64,000 bases of DNA from Faunimonas pinastri (lineage in GTDB: Bacteria; Pseudomonadota; Alphaproteobacteria; Rhizobiales; Afifellaceae), in the NCBI RefSeq assembly GCF_900110915.1, contig NZ_FOFG01000010.1:1-64000 (forward strand), given 5' to 3'. Position 1 is the first letter of the stretch. Every line of letters begins with the position of its first letter. Shown here piece after piece: positions 18,063-28,806 of the stretch. Position numbers and translations under genes: made by a program. Under the pieces are notes generated by a model. The model saw nothing but the letters and a program-made list of their open reading frames with translations. It did not search any database and had not been told where the DNA came from.

Positions 18063-18452
18063 TCAGACGCGCCGACGCTTGGGCGGGCGGCAACCATTGT
18101 GCGGAATCGGGGTCACGTCACGGATCGTCGTGATCGTGAAGCCGGCAGCCTGCAGCGCGCGGAGCGCAGACTCACGGCCAGAACCAGGCCCGGAAACCTC
18201 GACCTCGAGCGTCCGCATGCCATGCTCCTGCGCCTTGCGGGCAGCAGTTTCACCGGCAATCTGCGCAGCGTAGGGCGTCGACTTACGCGAACCCTTGAAG
18301 CCCATGGCACCGGCGGAAGACCAGGAGATGGTGTTCCCCTGCACATCCGTGATGGTGATCATGGTGTTGTTGAAGGTCGAGTTCACATGCGCGATACCCG
18401 AGGTGATGTTCTTGCGTTCGCGCTTGCGAATGCGGGTGGCGTCTTTGGCCAT
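18063..18452 (-). CDS. rpsK: 30S ribosomal protein S11
   Basis: A 129-residue platform protein of the 30S subunit that contacts mRNA near the E site. The segments [40 protein letters not shown] and [20 protein letters not shown] at the C-terminus are diagnostic. It follows rpsM by 21 bases. Confidence 0.98.
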   Translation of the reverse strand: MAKDATRIRKRERKNITSGIAHVNSTFNNTMITITDVQGNTISWSSAGAMGFKGSRKSTPYAAQIAGETAARKAQEHGMRTLEVEVSGPGSGRESALRALQAAGFTITTIRDVTPIPHNGCRPPKRRRV

Positions 18453-18473
18453 CGTTTTGTTCCTTGGGTCCGC

Positions 18474-18842
18474 TTACTTCTTCTTACCGGCGATCGCCTT
18501 GGCCGGACCCTTGCGGGTGCGAGCGTTCGTATGCGTGCGCTGACCGCGGACCGGCAGGCCGCGACGGTGGCGCAGACCACGATACGAGCCAAGATCCATC
18601 AGGCGCTTGATGCTCATGGAGACCTCGCGACGGAGATCGCCCTCCACCACGTAATCGCGGTCGATCGTTTCGCGGATGCGAAGCACATCGGCGTCCGACA
18701 GCTCGTTCACGCGACGCTCAGCCGGAATACCGACCTTAACCATGATCTCCTGGGCCTTGGCCGGACCGATACCATGAATGTACTGCAGCGCGATCAAAAC
18801 GCGCTTGTTCGTCGGGATATTGACGCCAGCGATACGTGCCAC
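18474..18842 (-). CDS. rpsM: 30S ribosomal protein S13
   Basis: A 122-residue head protein of the 30S subunit that touches the P-site tRNA and bridges to L5. [26 protein letters not shown] at the start, [28 protein letters not shown] near the end. The start codon is GTG (minus strand, 18842), with GAGGAG ten bases upstream. First gene of the alpha operon; a promoter-like site lies ~135 bases upstream. rpmJ and rpsD, found here in some bacteria, are absent. Confidence 0.97.
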   Translation of the reverse strand: MARIAGVNIPTNKRVLIALQYIHGIGPAKAQEIMVKVGIPAERRVNELSDADVLRIRETIDRDYVVEGDLRREVSMSIKRLMDLGSYRGLRHRRGLPVRGQRTHTNARTRKGPAKAIAGKKK

Positions 18843-18944
18843 GCCGAAGCTCCTCTACCGCGCCGGTCGCTCACGCGCGGGCGCTCCAAATAAAAAACTG
18901 AACCGAATGCACGAAACACCGGCCCTAAGCCATTGACGGACTCA

Positions 18945-18975
18945 GGCACCGATCCAAACATTCGGGATTGGTGCC
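18945..18975 (-). promoter_or_regulatory. Hairpin between adk and rpsM
   Basis: Arms 18945-18955 and 18965-18975 pair over 11 bp (one G-U) around a nine-base loop. The structure lies immediately downstream of the promoter-like hexamers at 18978-19006. As RNA it would form in read-through transcripts from adk; as DNA it would be an operator overlapping the start site. Confidence 0.5.
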
Positions 18976-18977
18976 GT

Positions 18978-19006
18978 TACTTAATGTCAAGGCGATCATC
19001 CGTCAA
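18978..19006 (-). promoter_or_regulatory. Probable promoter of the rpsM-rpsK-rpoA-rplQ unit
   Basis: Minus-strand TTGACG and TAAGTA are separated by 17 bases and begin 12 bases after the adk stop, giving a leader of ~130 bases before rpsM. This would give the alpha operon its own expression in addition to read-through. Confidence 0.5.
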
Positions 19007-19017
19007 CCGCCTTGGTG

Positions 19018-19674
19018 TCAACCCGCGAATTCCGCGAGTATCCTTTCGATGGCGTCGCTAACGACACCAATGTCCTGCATCCCGTCTACTGCGCGAAGCT
19101 TCCGCTTAGCCCAGTAATAACCGATCAGCGGAGCCGTCTCGCGATAATAGGCCCGCAGACGTTCCTGAACCACCTCGCGCCGATCATCAGGCCGGCGCTT
19201 GAACTCCGTGGAGCCACAGCGATCGCATACACCCTCGACCCGAGGGTTGTGGGTGACGTCGTTATACCCTCCCCCGCAACTGGCGCAGGTATAACGGCCG
19301 GCAATCCGCTCCACGAGAATGTCGTCTTCCACAGTCAGCAGGATCACGACGTCCAGCGGGATCTTGCGTTCCTCGAGCAGGTTCTCCAGCGCATCCGCCT
19401 GAGGAAGCGTTCGCGGGAACCCGTCGAGGATGAAGCCAGGCAGGATGTCCGGCTGATCCAGACGCTCCGCCACGATCTCAACGACCATCTGGTCCGACAC
19501 GAGATGGCCTTTGGCCATCACATCTTTTACCCGAAGCCCCATCTCGGTTTCGGCAGCAATCGCCGCCCGGAGCATGTCGCCGGTGGAGAGCTGGACCAGG
19601 CCACGCTCCTTCACCAGCCGCTGCGCCTGGGTCCCCTTGCCTGCGCCGGGAGGCCCAAGAAGAATCAATCTCAC
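19018..19674 (-). CDS. adk: Adenylate kinase (zinc-lid type)
   Basis: Adk interconverts ATP + AMP and 2 ADP in the cytoplasm. The 218-residue product has the P-loop [10 protein letters not shown] (7-16), the AMP-site DGFPRT (84-89) and the long LID. The LID carries four cysteines, Cys130, Cys133, Cys150 and Cys153 (CASC...CDRC), which should bind zinc as in Gram-positive enzymes; many proteobacterial Adks lack them. Its start overlaps the secY stop by four bases (ATGA-type coupling), so secY and adk are co-translated. Confidence 0.97.
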   Translation of the reverse strand: MRLILLGPPGAGKGTQAQRLVKERGLVQLSTGDMLRAAIAAETEMGLRVKDVMAKGHLVSDQMVVEIVAERLDQPDILPGFILDGFPRTLPQADALENLLEERKIPLDVVILLTVEDDILVERIAGRYTCASCGGGYNDVTHNPRVEGVCDRCGSTEFKRRPDDRREVVQERLRAYYRETAPLIGYYWAKRKLRAVDGMQDIGVVSDAIERILAEFAG

Positions 19675-21005
19675 CGCTTGCGGCCCCTCAACCTCGACTT
19701 TTTGATCAGGCCTTCATACTGGTGCGCCAGCAGGTGCCCCTGAATCTGAGCAACAGTATCCATGGTGACGCTGACCACGATCAGAAGCGACGTGCCCCCG
19801 AAATAGAAGGGCAGTCTGGCCTGGGCAATCAGGAACTCGGGAATCAGACATACGAGCAGGATATAGATCGCACCGATAACAGTGATGCGCGTCAGCACAT
19901 AGTCGATATAGGCCGCGGTCCGCTCGCCCGGTCGGATGCCCGGAATGAAGCCGCCGTGCTTCTTCAACTGGTCGGCCGTGTCCTTCGGATTGAAAACGAT
20001 CGCCGTGTAGAAGAACGAGAAGAAGATGATCAGCAGGCCGTAAAGCAGCATGTAAAGCGGCTGGCCATGGCCGAGCATCGCCGTCACTGTCCCGAGCCAA
20101 GCAGGCCCGCGGCCGGCGGAGAAGTTCGCGATCGTTGTCGGCAGCAGAAGCAGCGACGAGGCGAAAATCGGAGGGATAACGCCCGAGCTGTTCAGCTTCA
20201 GCGGCAGGTGAGAAGACTCGCCCTGAAACTGGCGGTTGCCCATTTGCCGCTTCGGATATTGGATCAGAAGACGGCGCTGCGCCCGCTCCATGAAGACAAT
20301 CAGCGCGATGACCACGACCACGAGCACGGCGACACCGAAGATAATGCCGGTTGAAAGCGCACCCTGGCGGCCAAGCTCGAGCAAACCCGCAAGAGCGCGC
20401 GGTATACCCGCCGCGATACCGGCGAAGATAATCAGCGAAATTCCGTTACCGATGCCTCGCGAAGTGATCTGTTCACCCAGCCACATCAGGAACATCGTGC
20501 CGCCAGTCAGCGTCACCACGGCGGTGAAGATGAAGAACCAGCCCGGGTTCGTGACGATGCCCGACGAGGATCCTTCGAGCCCGACAGCGATACCGTACGA
20601 CTGGACGACCGCGAGCACTACGGTCAGATACCGTGTGTACTGGTTGATGACCTTCCGCCCCTGCTCGCCTTCCTTCTTCAGGCTCTCGAGCTGTGGGATC
20701 ACCGTGGTCATCAGCTGAACGATGATCGAGGCGGAGATATACGGCATGATGCCGAGGGCAAAGATGGCCATACGGCCAACCGCGCCACCGGCAAACATGT
20801 TGAACATTCCCAGAATACCCTGGGACTGCTGCTGGAAGGCCTGCTGTAGGCCGGCAATGTTGATCCCCGGCAGCGGGATATAGGTGCCAAGCCGGTAGAC
20901 CAGCAGAGCGCCAAGGGTGAACCAGATCCGACGCTTGAGCTCATCCGCCTTCGCAAAGGCGGAAAAGTTCAGGTTGGAGGCAAGCTGCTCGGCTGCAGAG
21001 GCCAT
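19671..21005 (-). CDS. secY: Protein translocase subunit SecY
   Basis: The 444-residue channel-forming subunit of the Sec translocon, with ten membrane helices. Family landmarks are [24 protein letters not shown], the cytosolic loop with [35 protein letters not shown] and [20 protein letters not shown]. It works with SecE (encoded at 47.3 kb) and is placed after rplO, as is usual at the end of the spc operon. Confidence 0.98.
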   Translation of the reverse strand: MASAAEQLASNLNFSAFAKADELKRRIWFTLGALLVYRLGTYIPLPGINIAGLQQAFQQQSQGILGMFNMFAGGAVGRMAIFALGIMPYISASIIVQLMTTVIPQLESLKKEGEQGRKVINQYTRYLTVVLAVVQSYGIAVGLEGSSSGIVTNPGWFFIFTAVVTLTGGTMFLMWLGEQITSRGIGNGISLIIFAGIAAGIPRALAGLLELGRQGALSTGIIFGVAVLVVVVIALIVFMERAQRRLLIQYPKRQMGNRQFQGESSHLPLKLNSSGVIPPIFASSLLLLPTTIANFSAGRGPAWLGTVTAMLGHGQPLYMLLYGLLIIFFSFFYTAIVFNPKDTADQLKKHGGFIPGIRPGERTAAYIDYVLTRITVIGAIYILLVCLIPEFLIAQARLPFYFGGTSLLIVVSVTMDTVAQIQGHLLAHQYEGLIKKSRLRGRKR

Positions 21006-21027
21006 GATCGCTCCAGATAAAGAAGGG

Positions 21028-21510
21028 TTAGGCTGCGGCTTCTTCGGCCTTCGCCTCGACGACCTTCAAGGTGCCGCCGACCTTCTCCACCGCCGCTGCG
21101 ACGGACTTTGTCGCGCCGGCAACGTCGAGGTTCACCTTGGACGTAAGCTCGCCCGAGCCCAGGACGCGTACGCCATCCTTGACGCGACGGATAACGCCAG
21201 CAGCCTTGAGTGCCTCCGCGTCGATCGTCTGCCCGGCGTCGAGCTTACCCGCATCGATCGCGATCTGGATGCGCTCGAGAGTAACCTCGGCGTAATCCTT
21301 CGCGAAGATGTTGGTGAAGCCACGCTTCGGCAGGCGACGATGGATCGGCATCTGGCCGCCCTCGAAGCCGTTGATCGAAACGCCGGTGCGGGACTTCTGT
21401 CCCTTTACGCCGCGACCGCCGGTCTTGCCGACGCCCGAGCCGATACCGCGGCCGACACGCTTGCGGGGCTTGGTGGCACCCGGATTGTCGGTAAGTTCGT
21501 TCAGTTTCAT
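21028..21510 (-). CDS. rplO: 50S ribosomal protein L15
   Basis: A 160-residue large-subunit assembly protein. The basic Gly-rich N-terminus ([43 protein letters not shown] region) and [19 protein letters not shown] are diagnostic. It ends in an Ala/Glu-rich tail. It lies 22 bases upstream of secY. Confidence 0.98.
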   Translation of the reverse strand: MKLNELTDNPGATKPRKRVGRGIGSGVGKTGGRGVKGQKSRTGVSINGFEGGQMPIHRRLPKRGFTNIFAKDYAEVTLERIQIAIDAGKLDAGQTIDAEALKAAGVIRRVKDGVRVLGSGELTSKVNLDVAGATKSVAAAVEKVGGTLKVVEAKAEEAAA

Positions 21511-21538
21511 TGGGATAATCCCGTAAGCTGTCGGCAGA

Positions 21539-21733
21539 TCAGCCCTCGTCCACGATGCGGACGAGGTGGCTGACCTTGGCGATCATGCCGCGCACAGCCG
21601 GAGTATCCTCCAGGGTCGCACGGCGGCGGATTTTATTGAGACCGAGGCCGATCAGCGTCTGGCGCTGCTCGGCCGGACGGCGAATCGGGCTGCCCGTCTG
21701 CTCGACGATAAGGGTCTTCTGAGCTTCTGACAT
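21539..21733 (-). CDS. rpmD: 50S ribosomal protein L30
   Basis: A 64-residue protein starting at the ATG at 21733 ([19 protein letters not shown]). The core [28 protein letters not shown] is the family signature. The frame is open to 21814 but that part is rpsE coding sequence in another frame. It lies 10 bases downstream of rpsE. Confidence 0.97.
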   Translation of the reverse strand: MSEAQKTLIVEQTGSPIRRPAEQRQTLIGLGLNKIRRRATLEDTPAVRGMIAKVSHLVRIVDEG

Positions 21734-21743
21734 CTCTGAATCC

Positions 21744-22328
21744 TCAGGCTTCGGCCGGAGCCGACGCATCGGCGTCGCGACGGCGACCCTGCAGCGCAGA
21801 TACCTTGAGGCCACGACGCGCAGCGACCGAACGCGGGCTGTCCTCGTGCTTCAGGGCGTCGAACGTCGCACGGATCATGTTGTACGGGTTCGAGGTTCCG
21901 AGCGACTTCGCGACGATGTCGTGAATGCCGAGGGTCTCGAAGATCGCACGCATCGGCCCACCGGCGATGATGCCGGTACCAGCCGGAGCCGCACGAAGAA
22001 CCACGCGACCTGCCCCATGATGCCCTTCGACGTCGTGATGCAGCGTACGGCCTTCGCGCAGAGGCACGCGGATCAGACCGCGCTTGGCTGCTTCCGTCGC
22101 CTTGCGGATCGCTTCCGGCACTTCACGCGCCTTGCCATGACCGAAGCCGACACGTCCACGCGTGTCACCGACGACCACGAGAGCGGCAAAGCCGAAGCGA
22201 CGACCACCCTTCACGACCTTCGCGACGCGGTTGATGTGGACGAGCTTGTCGACGAACTCGCTCTGTTCCTCTTCGCGGTCGCGGCCGCGATCGCGACCAC
22301 CCCTGCCCTGCCGTTCTTGTTGCGCCAT
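21744..22328 (-). CDS. rpsE: 30S ribosomal protein S5
   Basis: The 194-residue product starts at 22328 with a polar Arg/Gly/Glu-rich lead ([20 protein letters not shown]), then the double-stranded-RNA-binding domain ([27 protein letters not shown]) and the C-terminal domain ([29 protein letters not shown]). S5 supports decoding accuracy and mRNA unwinding. The C-terminal ~25 residues are a basic alphaproteobacterial extension. Confidence 0.97.
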   Translation of the reverse strand: MAQQERQGRGGRDRGRDREEEQSEFVDKLVHINRVAKVVKGGRRFGFAALVVVGDTRGRVGFGHGKAREVPEAIRKATEAAKRGLIRVPLREGRTLHHDVEGHHGAGRVVLRAAPAGTGIIAGGPMRAIFETLGIHDIVAKSLGTSNPYNMIRATFDALKHEDSPRSVAARRGLKVSALQGRRRDADASAPAEA

Positions 22329-22371
22329 CAGTGTGATTCCGTTTCGTGAGAGTCCGTACCAGAGATACGGA

Positions 22372-22734
22372 TCAGAATTCCAGTCCGCCTTCGCGCGCGG
22401 CTTCCGCCAGCGCCTTGACCCGGCCGTGATAGATGAAGCGACCGCGATCGAACACGACCTTCTCGATGCCGGCGGCCTTGGCACGCTCCGCAACCAGACG
22501 GCCGACCTCGGTCGCCGCTTCCAGATTTGCACCGGTCGACAACTTCTCCCGGAGATCCTTCTCCAGGGTGGAAGCCGAAGCGATCGTGTGGCCGCGCACG
22601 TCGTCGATGACCTGAGCGTAGATCTGCTTGGACGAGCGGTGGATCGAAAGTCTCGGGCGTTCGCCTGCGACCTTCTTCAGCGCCATCCGGACACGGGCCT
22701 TGCGCCGGTCGGATGTGGACTTCTTTATCGCCAT
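22372..22734 (-). CDS. rplR: 50S ribosomal protein L18
   Basis: A 120-residue 5S rRNA-binding protein. Starting at 22734 it reads [22 protein letters not shown], then [19 protein letters not shown] and [28 protein letters not shown], all typical of L18. It lies 11 bases after rplF. Confidence 0.98.
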   Translation of the reverse strand: MAIKKSTSDRRKARVRMALKKVAGERPRLSIHRSSKQIYAQVIDDVRGHTIASASTLEKDLREKLSTGANLEAATEVGRLVAERAKAAGIEKVVFDRGRFIYHGRVKALAEAAREGGLEF

Positions 22735-22745
22735 GGGAACACCCG

Positions 22746-23279
22746 TTACTTCTTCTTGCCTTCCTTGCGGAAGATGAACTCGCCAGCGTATTTCACGCCC
22801 TTGCCCTTGTACGGCTCCGGAGCGCGATATTCGCGGATCTCGGCCGCAACCTGGCCAACCTTCTGCTTGTCGATCCCGGTGATGACGATTTCCGTCGGAC
22901 GCGGGCAAACGATCTGGATGCCTTCCGGGATCGGGTAAGCGACGTCGTGGCTGTAGCCGAGAGCAAGGTTCAGAGCCTGGCCCTGAACCTGCGCACGATA
23001 GCCGACGCCGGTGATCTCAAGCCGACGCTCGAAGCCGCTGGTGACGCCCGTAAGGATGTTCTGCACCAGAGTGCGGGACATGCCCCACTTTGAGCGGGCG
23101 TCCTTGGAGTTGTCGCGCGGATCAACCTTGATCTCGTTGTCGTTCAGCACGACCAGAACTTCGTCGTCCAGGCGAACGGCGAGTTGACCCTTGGGTCCCT
23201 TCGCCGTCACGGTCTGGCCCTCGACGGAGGCCTGCACGCCCTGCGGTACGGAGACCGCCTTTTTGCCAATTCGTGACAT
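22746..23279 (-). CDS. rplF: 50S ribosomal protein L6
   Basis: A 177-residue protein at the base of the L7/L12 stalk. The start at 23279 ([15 protein letters not shown]) is the family start; an upstream extension to 23405 is a shadow of rpsH. The C-terminal RNA-binding part [24 protein letters not shown] is diagnostic. Confidence 0.98.
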   Translation of the reverse strand: MSRIGKKAVSVPQGVQASVEGQTVTAKGPKGQLAVRLDDEVLVVLNDNEIKVDPRDNSKDARSKWGMSRTLVQNILTGVTSGFERRLEITGVGYRAQVQGQALNLALGYSHDVAYPIPEGIQIVCPRPTEIVITGIDKQKVGQVAAEIREYRAPEPYKGKGVKYAGEFIFRKEGKKK

Positions 23280-23307
23280 TTTTCTATCCGTTACGTTGCC
23301 CGCAACA

Positions 23308-23703
23308 TCAGAAGATGTTGCAGAGCACCTCGCCGCCGACATTCTGGCTGCGTGCTTCATGGTCTGCCATGACACCCTTCGGGGTCGACAGAATGGAAAC
23401 ACCAAGCCCGTCCGCCACGCGGGGGATGTTGCGAACGGAAGCGTAGACCCGACGGCCCGGCTTCGAGACGCGCTGGATGTCGCGGATGACCGGCTGGCCG
23501 TCCGAATACTTCAGCTCGATCTGGAACTCGTTCTTGCCGTCGGCGAACTCCACCTGGGAATAGCCGCGGATATAGCCTTCCGACTGCAAAACGTCCAGCA
23601 CCCGGCCGCGAAGGGTCGAAGCGGGCGTGTTCACGGAAGGGCGGTTCCGCATCTGCGCATTGCGGATGCGCGTCAGCATATCGCCGATAGGATCGTTGAC
23701 CAT
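23308..23703 (-). CDS. rpsH: 30S ribosomal protein S8
   Basis: A 131-residue 16S rRNA-binding protein central to 30S assembly; in E. coli it also represses the spc operon by binding its mRNA. The start [24 protein letters not shown] and the C-terminal [33 protein letters not shown] are typical. It lies 11 bases after rpsN. Confidence 0.98.
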   Translation of the reverse strand: MVNDPIGDMLTRIRNAQMRNRPSVNTPASTLRGRVLDVLQSEGYIRGYSQVEFADGKNEFQIELKYSDGQPVIRDIQRVSKPGRRVYASVRNIPRVADGLGVSILSTPKGVMADHEARSQNVGGEVLCNIF

Positions 23704-23714
23704 TGCGCCTCTCC

Positions 23715-24020
23715 TTACCAGCTCGACTTGACCAGGCCGGGGATCATGCCCCCGTTGCCAAGCTCACGCAGCGCGATGCGGCTCATCTTGAGCTTACGGT
23801 AGTAAGCTCGGGGACGCCCCGTCACTTCGCAACGGTTACGGATACGGCTCGGAGCCGAGTTCCGCGGCAGTTCAGCGAGCTGCATGCGGGCGGAGAACCG
23901 CTCCTGATCGCTCAGGGATTCATCAGCCGAGATCGCCTTCAGTTCTTCGCGCTTCCCAGCATAGCGGGCAGCGAGCTTCCTGCGGCGGTTGTTCTTCTCG
24001 ATCGCGCTCTTTTTCGCCAT
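23715..24020 (-). CDS. rpsN: 30S ribosomal protein S14 (long, zinc-free form)
   Basis: The 101-residue product is the long S14 type without the CxxC zinc motif of the short paralogue; the only cysteine is in [30 protein letters not shown]. It joins the head of the 30S subunit. Single S14 gene in the window. Confidence 0.97.
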   Translation of the reverse strand: MAKKSAIEKNNRRRKLAARYAGKREELKAISADESLSDQERFSARMQLAELPRNSAPSRIRNRCEVTGRPRAYYRKLKMSRIALRELGNGGMIPGLVKSSW

Positions 24021-24044
24021 CGTACTAGCCTTTCTGCGTTCCGG

Positions 24045-24608
24045 TTACTGGCGGAACGGGAAGTTCATTGCCTTCAGGAGCGCCCGAGCTTCATCGTCGG
24101 AAGCAGCGGTCGTGCAGACGATAATGTCCATACCCCAAACCTGATCGACCTTGTCGTAGTCGATCTCGGGGAACACGATATGCTCCTTCATGCCGAGGGC
24201 GAAGTTGCCGCGCCCGTCGAAGCTCTTCGGGTTCAGACCCCGGAAGTCTCGAACGCGGGGCAGCGCGATGGTCACCAGGCGATCCAGGAACTCGTACATC
24301 CGCTGCTTGCGCAGGGTGACGCGAGCGCCGATGGGCATGCCTTCACGCAGCTTGAAGGTCGCAATGGACTTGCGAGCGTGGGTGATCGCCGGCTTCTGGC
24401 CAGCGATGCGGCCGAGATCATCGGCAGCCGTCTGGACCTTCTTGGAATCGTTCACGGCTTCGCCGACGCCCATGTTCAGGACGATCTTCTCGATGCGCGG
24501 AATGACCATCGGGTTGGAGTACCCGAACTCTTCCTGCAGCTTCGGCACCACCACGTCGCGGTAGTACGCCTGAAGCCGCGGAACCTCTTGCAGCTCAACC
24601 TCAGCCAT
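24045..24608 (-). CDS. rplE: 50S ribosomal protein L5
   Basis: The 187-residue 5S rRNA-binding protein. The start at 24608 ([16 protein letters not shown]) overlaps the rplX stop by eight bases, indicating coupled translation. Diagnostic parts are [42 protein letters not shown] and [17 protein letters not shown]. Confidence 0.98.
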   Translation of the reverse strand: MAEVELQEVPRLQAYYRDVVVPKLQEEFGYSNPMVIPRIEKIVLNMGVGEAVNDSKKVQTAADDLGRIAGQKPAITHARKSIATFKLREGMPIGARVTLRKQRMYEFLDRLVTIALPRVRDFRGLNPKSFDGRGNFALGMKEHIVFPEIDYDKVDQVWGMDIIVCTTAASDDEARALLKAMNFPFRQ

Positions 24609-24915
24609 CGATCGTCTCTCCCGAGCGCTTGGCGACGCGAACCTTGCGTCCGTCTTCAAGCACCTTGAAGCCGACGCGGGTCGGCTTTCCGTCCTTGTCC
24701 TGCACAGCCAGGTTGGAGAGCTGGATCGCGGCTTCGACGCGCACGATACCGCCCTGCTCCGTCGCAGACTGTTTGGTGTGCTTCGTAGCGACGTTCACGC
24801 CGCGCACGACGGCTCGGCCTTCCTTCGGGCGAACCTCGAGCACTTCACCGGAGCGACCCTTGTCGCGACCGGTCAGGACGACGACCGTGTCGCCCTTCTT
24901 GATCTTCGCGGCCAT
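24601..24915 (-). CDS. rplX: 50S ribosomal protein L24
   Basis: A 104-residue assembly-initiating protein with the N-terminal KOW motif ([25 protein letters not shown]). The start at 24915 lies two bases from the rplN stop. [33 protein letters not shown] completes the family pattern. Confidence 0.98.
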   Translation of the reverse strand: MAAKIKKGDTVVVLTGRDKGRSGEVLEVRPKEGRAVVRGVNVATKHTKQSATEQGGIVRVEAAIQLSNLAVQDKDGKPTRVGFKVLEDGRKVRVAKRSGETIDG

Positions 24916-24917
24916 GA

Positions 24918-25286
24918 TTACAGCACCTCCGGCGCGAGCGAGATGATCTTCATGTGGTTCTTGGCGCGAAGCTCGCGCGGAACCGGTCCGAAGATACGGG
25001 TGCCCACCGGCTCCTTCTTGTTGTCGATCAGGACGGCTGCGTTCTTGTCGAAACGGATTACGCTGCCGTCTGCGCGACGGATGTCCTTGGCCGTGCGAAC
25101 CACGACCGCCTTCATCACGTCGCCCTTCTTGACGCGGCCGCGAGGAATAGCCTCCTTCACGGACACGACGATGATATCGCCCACCTGAGCGTACTTGCGC
25201 TTGGAGCCACCGAGCACCTTGATGCACATCACCCGGCGAGCGCCGGAATTGTCTGCGACATCAAGGTTTGTCTGCATCTGGATCAT
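24918..25286 (-). CDS. rplN: 50S ribosomal protein L14
   Basis: The 122-residue L14 begins [28 protein letters not shown] and contains [21 protein letters not shown] and [24 protein letters not shown]. It sits at the subunit interface. First gene of the spc part, 65 bases after rpsQ. Confidence 0.98.
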   Translation of the reverse strand: MIQMQTNLDVADNSGARRVMCIKVLGGSKRKYAQVGDIIVVSVKEAIPRGRVKKGDVMKAVVVRTAKDIRRADGSVIRFDKNAAVLIDNKKEPVGTRIFGPVPRELRAKNHMKIISLAPEVL

Positions 25287-25351
25287 GGCTCGACACCCTT
25301 CTCTTTCTGCACGTACGGGCAGAGCCCGCCGTTTGCCTTGTTATGGACCGC

Positions 25352-25594
25352 CTATTCGGCGGATGCAGTCTCGACCACGACCCAACGCTTGGTCTTCGAA
25401 ATCGGCGCGCTTTCCTCGATGGTCACGCTATCGCCGACCTTGAAGCGGTTCTCCGCGTCATGGGCCTGGTAGTTCTTGGTCCGCCGCACCGTCTTCTTGA
25501 GAAGCGGGTGCGTGAAGCGACGTTCGACCTTGACCACGATGGTCTTGTCGGCTTTGTCGCTGACGACGACGCCCTGGAGCAGTCTCTTCGGCAT
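25352..25594 (-). CDS. rpsQ: 30S ribosomal protein S17
   Basis: An 80-residue OB-fold protein that binds the 5' domain of 16S r[49 protein letters not shown] is diagnostic. The start is the ATG at 25594; upstream in-frame sequence belongs to rpmC in another frame. Confidence 0.97.
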   Translation of the reverse strand: MPKRLLQGVVVSDKADKTIVVKVERRFTHPLLKKTVRRTKNYQAHDAENRFKVGDSVTIEESAPISKTKRWVVVETASAE

Positions 25595-25604
25595 CGTATT
25601 CCCC

Positions 25605-25808
25605 TTAAGCCTTCGCGTCCGCCGCACGCTTCTGGGCGGCGACCGTCTTAATCCGTGCAATGTCGCGGCGAACCTCACGGACGCGCGCAGTCTTCTCGAG
25701 CTGACCGGTGGCCTTCTGGAAGCGCAGGTTGAACTGCTCCTTCTTCAGGCTCTCAAGCTGCTCGGTGAGTTCATCGAGCGTCTTGGTCTTGATCTCGTTG
25801 GCCTTCAT
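25605..25808 (-). CDS. rpmC: 50S ribosomal protein L29
   Basis: A 67-residue helical protein at the tunnel exit, near L23 where nascent-chain factors dock. The two-helix pattern [42 protein letters not shown] is typical. It lies 11 bases after rplP. Confidence 0.97.
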   Translation of the reverse strand: MKANEIKTKTLDELTEQLESLKKEQFNLRFQKATGQLEKTARVREVRRDIARIKTVAAQKRAADAKA

Positions 25809-25819
25809 CGTCCGCTCTC

Positions 25820-26233
25820 CTATTCCGCAATACGCGAGACGATGCGGGTGCGAACCGGAAGCTTCGCGGCGCCCAGCGTCAGGGCCTCACGCGCCGTCTC
25901 CTCGGTTACACCGTCGATCTCGAACATGATGCGGCCGGGGGCAACCCGGGCAGCCCAATACTCGATGGCGCCCTTGCCCTTACCCATGCGGACTTCGGTC
26001 GGCTTGGCCGTGACCGGCAGGTCGGGGAAAATGCGGATCCACACGCGGCCGGCACGCTTCATATGACGCGTGATGGCACGACGGGCGGCTTCGATCTGGC
26101 GTGCAGTGACACGCTCCGGCTCCAGGGCCTTCAGGCCGTAGGAACCGAAGTTCAACAGCGTCCCGCCTTTCGAGGCACCGTGGATACGGCCCTTGAACGC
26201 CTTGCGGAACTTGGTGCGCTTGGGTTGCAGCAT
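25820..26233 (-). CDS. rplP: 50S ribosomal protein L16
   Basis: A 137-residue protein near the A-site tRNA elbow. [51 protein letters not shown] and [25 protein letters not shown] are the family's landmarks. Confidence 0.98.
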   Translation of the reverse strand: MLQPKRTKFRKAFKGRIHGASKGGTLLNFGSYGLKALEPERVTARQIEAARRAITRHMKRAGRVWIRIFPDLPVTAKPTEVRMGKGKGAIEYWAARVAPGRIMFEIDGVTEETAREALTLGAAKLPVRTRIVSRIAE

Positions 26234-26252
26234 CGTTTTTCTCTTTCAGCGC

Positions 26253-26951
26253 TTACGCGGCTACGCCACGACGCGACGTGTCTGCGCCTTCCAGAAGCCG
26301 CTTCTCCGAACCCATCGGATCGTGCTCCAGGATTTCGCCCTTGAAGATCCAGACCTTGATACCGCACGTGCCATAGGCCGTGTGCGCCGTCGCCGTCCCG
26401 TAGTCGACATCCGCGCGCAGCGTATGGAGCGGAACGCGGCCCTCGCGGTACCATTCGGTACGTGCGATTTCCGCGCCGCCCAGACGGCCGCCGCAATTGA
26501 TACGAATGCCCTGTGCACCGAGACGCATCGCGGATTGAACCGCGCGCTTCATGGCGCGACGGAACGCAACGCGACGCTCCAGCTGCTGGGCAATCGACTG
26601 AGCCACCAGATTGGCATCGATCTCGGGCTTGCGCACTTCAACGATGTTGATGTGCACTTCCGATTTCGTCATGCGGCCAACCAAGCGACGCAGCTTGTCG
26701 ATATCGGCGCCCTTCTTGCCAATGACAATACCCGGACGCGCAGAATGAATGGTTACCCTGCACTTTTTATGCGGGCGCTCGATCACGATGCGGGAAACCG
26801 CTGCCTGCTTCAGCTCTTTCTCGAGCATTTCGCGGATGCGGATGTCCTCGTGGAGAAGGTTGCCGTACTCGGCGGTGTTCGCGAACCAGCGCGAATCCCA
26901 GGTCCGGTTGATGCCGAGACGCAGCCCGATCGGATTGACTTTCTGACCCAT
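26253..26951 (-). CDS. rpsC: 30S ribosomal protein S3
   Basis: The 232-residue protein lines the mRNA entry channel. Its KH domain has the GKKG loop ([21 protein letters not shown], about 75-95), and the C-terminal domain has AIKxAIQ-like GALGIRIN-type sequence ([44 protein letters not shown]). It lies seven bases after rplV. Confidence 0.98.
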   Translation of the reverse strand: MGQKVNPIGLRLGINRTWDSRWFANTAEYGNLLHEDIRIREMLEKELKQAAVSRIVIERPHKKCRVTIHSARPGIVIGKKGADIDKLRRLVGRMTKSEVHINIVEVRKPEIDANLVAQSIAQQLERRVAFRRAMKRAVQSAMRLGAQGIRINCGGRLGGAEIARTEWYREGRVPLHTLRADVDYGTATAHTAYGTCGIKVWIFKGEILEHDPMGSEKRLLEGADTSRRGVAA

Positions 26952-26958
26952 GATGTCC

Positions 26959-27339
26959 TCAGGCGCTTTCTTCGACTTCGCGAACCACGACCGTCAGGTG
27001 CGAGAACGGCTTCAGGATCTTGCCGACCCGACCGCGTGCCCGCGGGCTGAACCGCTTCATGACCAGCGCCTTACCCACATGAGCTTCGGCGACAACCAGG
27101 TTGTCGACGTCCATCTCGTGGTTGTTCTCGGCGTTGGCGATCGCGCTTTCGAGGGTCTTGCGGACCGTTTCCGAGATCCGCTTGCGCGAAAACTCGAGGT
27201 CAGCCAGAGCCGCCGACACCTTCTTGCCGCGGATCATCGCGGCAACGAGGTTCAGCTTCTGGGGGCTGATGCGGATCATGTGCGAGACGGCGCGCGCCTC
27301 GTTTTCCTTCAGCACGCGCTCGCGCTTCGGCTTGCCCAT
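26959..27339 (-). CDS. rplV: 50S ribosomal protein L22
   Basis: A 126-residue protein whose long beta-hairpin reaches the narrow part of the exit tunnel. Conserved parts are [61 protein letters not shown]. It follows rpsS by two bases. Confidence 0.98.
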   Translation of the reverse strand: MGKPKRERVLKENEARAVSHMIRISPQKLNLVAAMIRGKKVSAALADLEFSRKRISETVRKTLESAIANAENNHEMDVDNLVVAEAHVGKALVMKRFSPRARGRVGKILKPFSHLTVVVREVEESA

Positions 27340-27341
27340 GA

Positions 27342-27620
27342 TTACTTCCTCTTCGACTTCTTGTCGGCCGCATGACCGTAATAGGTCCGCGTCGGCGAGA
27401 ATTCGCCGAGCTTGTGCCCGATCATGTCTTCCGACACCGCCACGGGAACATGCTTCTGGCCGTTGTAGACACCGAAGGTGACGCCAACGAACTGGGGCAG
27501 GATCGTGGAGCGGCGGCTCCAGGTCTTGATGACTTCGTTACGACCGCTCTCACGAACCTTCTCTACCTTCTTGAGGAGGTAGCCGTCGAAGAACGGGCCT
27601 TTCCAAACAGAACGTGCCAC
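27342..27620 (-). CDS. rpsS: 30S ribosomal protein S19
   Basis: A 92-residue head protein that pairs with S13. [49 protein letters not shown] and [18 protein letters not shown] are typical. It lies 24 bases after rplB. Confidence 0.98.
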   Translation of the reverse strand: MARSVWKGPFFDGYLLKKVEKVRESGRNEVIKTWSRRSTILPQFVGVTFGVYNGQKHVPVAVSEDMIGHKLGEFSPTRTYYGHAADKKSKRK

Positions 27621-27644
27621 GTCTGATCTCTCCTAATCGAAGCT

Positions 27645-28481
27645 TCAGCGCGCCTTGCGGGCATGCCGCGAGCGCAGGATGAACTTCGAGCTTCTCTTGT
27701 TCGAGCGGGTCTTCTTGCCCTTGGTCGGCTTGCCCCAGGGGGTAACCGGATGACGGCCGCCCGAGGTGCGACCCTCACCACCACCGTGCGGGTGGTCGAC
27801 CGGGTTCATAGCGACGCCGCGGACAGACGGGCGACGACCGAGCCAGCGGGACCGACCGGCCTTGCCGAGGCTCGCATTGGAATGGTCCTGGTTGGACACG
27901 GCGCCGATCGTGGCCATGCACATGCCATGAACAAGACGCTGCTCGCCCGAACCCAGACGAATGATCGCATAGCCCTGGTCACGACCGACCAGCTGGGCAT
28001 ACGCGCCGGCGGAACGAGCCATCTGACCGCCACGGCCGGGCTTGAGCTCCACGTTGTGGATCACGGTACCGACCGGGATGGAGCGGAGCGGCATCGCGTT
28101 GCCGGGCTTCACGTCCACGCTCTCGCCGGCGACGACGGTGTCCCCGGCGGCCAGACGCTGCGGCGCCAGGATGTAGGACAGCTCGCCATCTTCGTACCGG
28201 ACCAGCGCGATAAACGCCGAGCGGTTCGGATCGTATTCCAGGCGCTCGACCGTGGCAGGCACGTCGAACTTGCGGCGCTTGAAGTCCACGAGGCGGTAGG
28301 TCCGCTTGTGGCCGCCACCGCGTCCGAACGCCGTCACCCGGCCGAGATTGTTGCGACCGCCCGAACGGTTCAGACCTTCAGTCAAGCCCTTCTCGGGCTT
28401 GCCCTTCCAGAGTTCGGAACGATCGACGATCACCAGCTGTCGCTGGCCCGGGGTCGTCGGATTAAACGTCTTAAGTGCCAT
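27645..28481 (-). CDS. rplB: 50S ribosomal protein L2
   Basis: The 278-residue L2 is essential for the peptidyl transferase centre and subunit joining. It contains [22 protein letters not shown], the SH3-like centre [23 protein letters not shown] and the C-terminal [31 protein letters not shown] with the conserved His of the family. Confidence 0.98.
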   Translation of the reverse strand: MALKTFNPTTPGQRQLVIVDRSELWKGKPEKGLTEGLNRSGGRNNLGRVTAFGRGGGHKRTYRLVDFKRRKFDVPATVERLEYDPNRSAFIALVRYEDGELSYILAPQRLAAGDTVVAGESVDVKPGNAMPLRSIPVGTVIHNVELKPGRGGQMARSAGAYAQLVGRDQGYAIIRLGSGEQRLVHGMCMATIGAVSNQDHSNASLGKAGRSRWLGRRPSVRGVAMNPVDHPHGGGEGRTSGGRHPVTPWGKPTKGKKTRSNKRSSKFILRSRHARKAR

Positions 28482-28512
28482 CGGTCTTTTCCCGAAATTC
28501 CCGTGCCGCGCC

Positions 28513-28806
28513 TTAGAGCCCGGTCGTGACGTCGATCGACTGGCCAGCTGCCAGCGTCACGATCGCCTTCTTGTAATTCCGCTGCCGGCCGATCATGCCG
28601 CGGAACCGCTTCTCCTTGCCCTTGCGGACGAGGGTGTTGACGGCCGTGACCTTCACGTTAAACAGCGCTTCGACTGCAGCCTTGATCTCCGGCTTGGTCG
28701 CCTTGTCGGCGACCTTGAAGATGACCTGGTTGTGTTCGGAAACCAGCGTCGACTTCTCGGTGATGATCGGTGCGACAATCGTGTCGTAATGCCTCAGGTC
28801 GGTCAT
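28513..28806 (-). CDS. rplW: 50S ribosomal protein L23
   Basis: A 97-residue protein at the tunnel exit, the docking site for trigger factor and [43 protein letters not shown] is diagnostic. Its start overlaps the rplD stop by four bases. Confidence 0.98.
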   Translation of the reverse strand: MTDLRHYDTIVAPIITEKSTLVSEHNQVIFKVADKATKPEIKAAVEALFNVKVTAVNTLVRKGKEKRFRGMIGRQRNYKKAIVTLAAGQSIDVTTGL

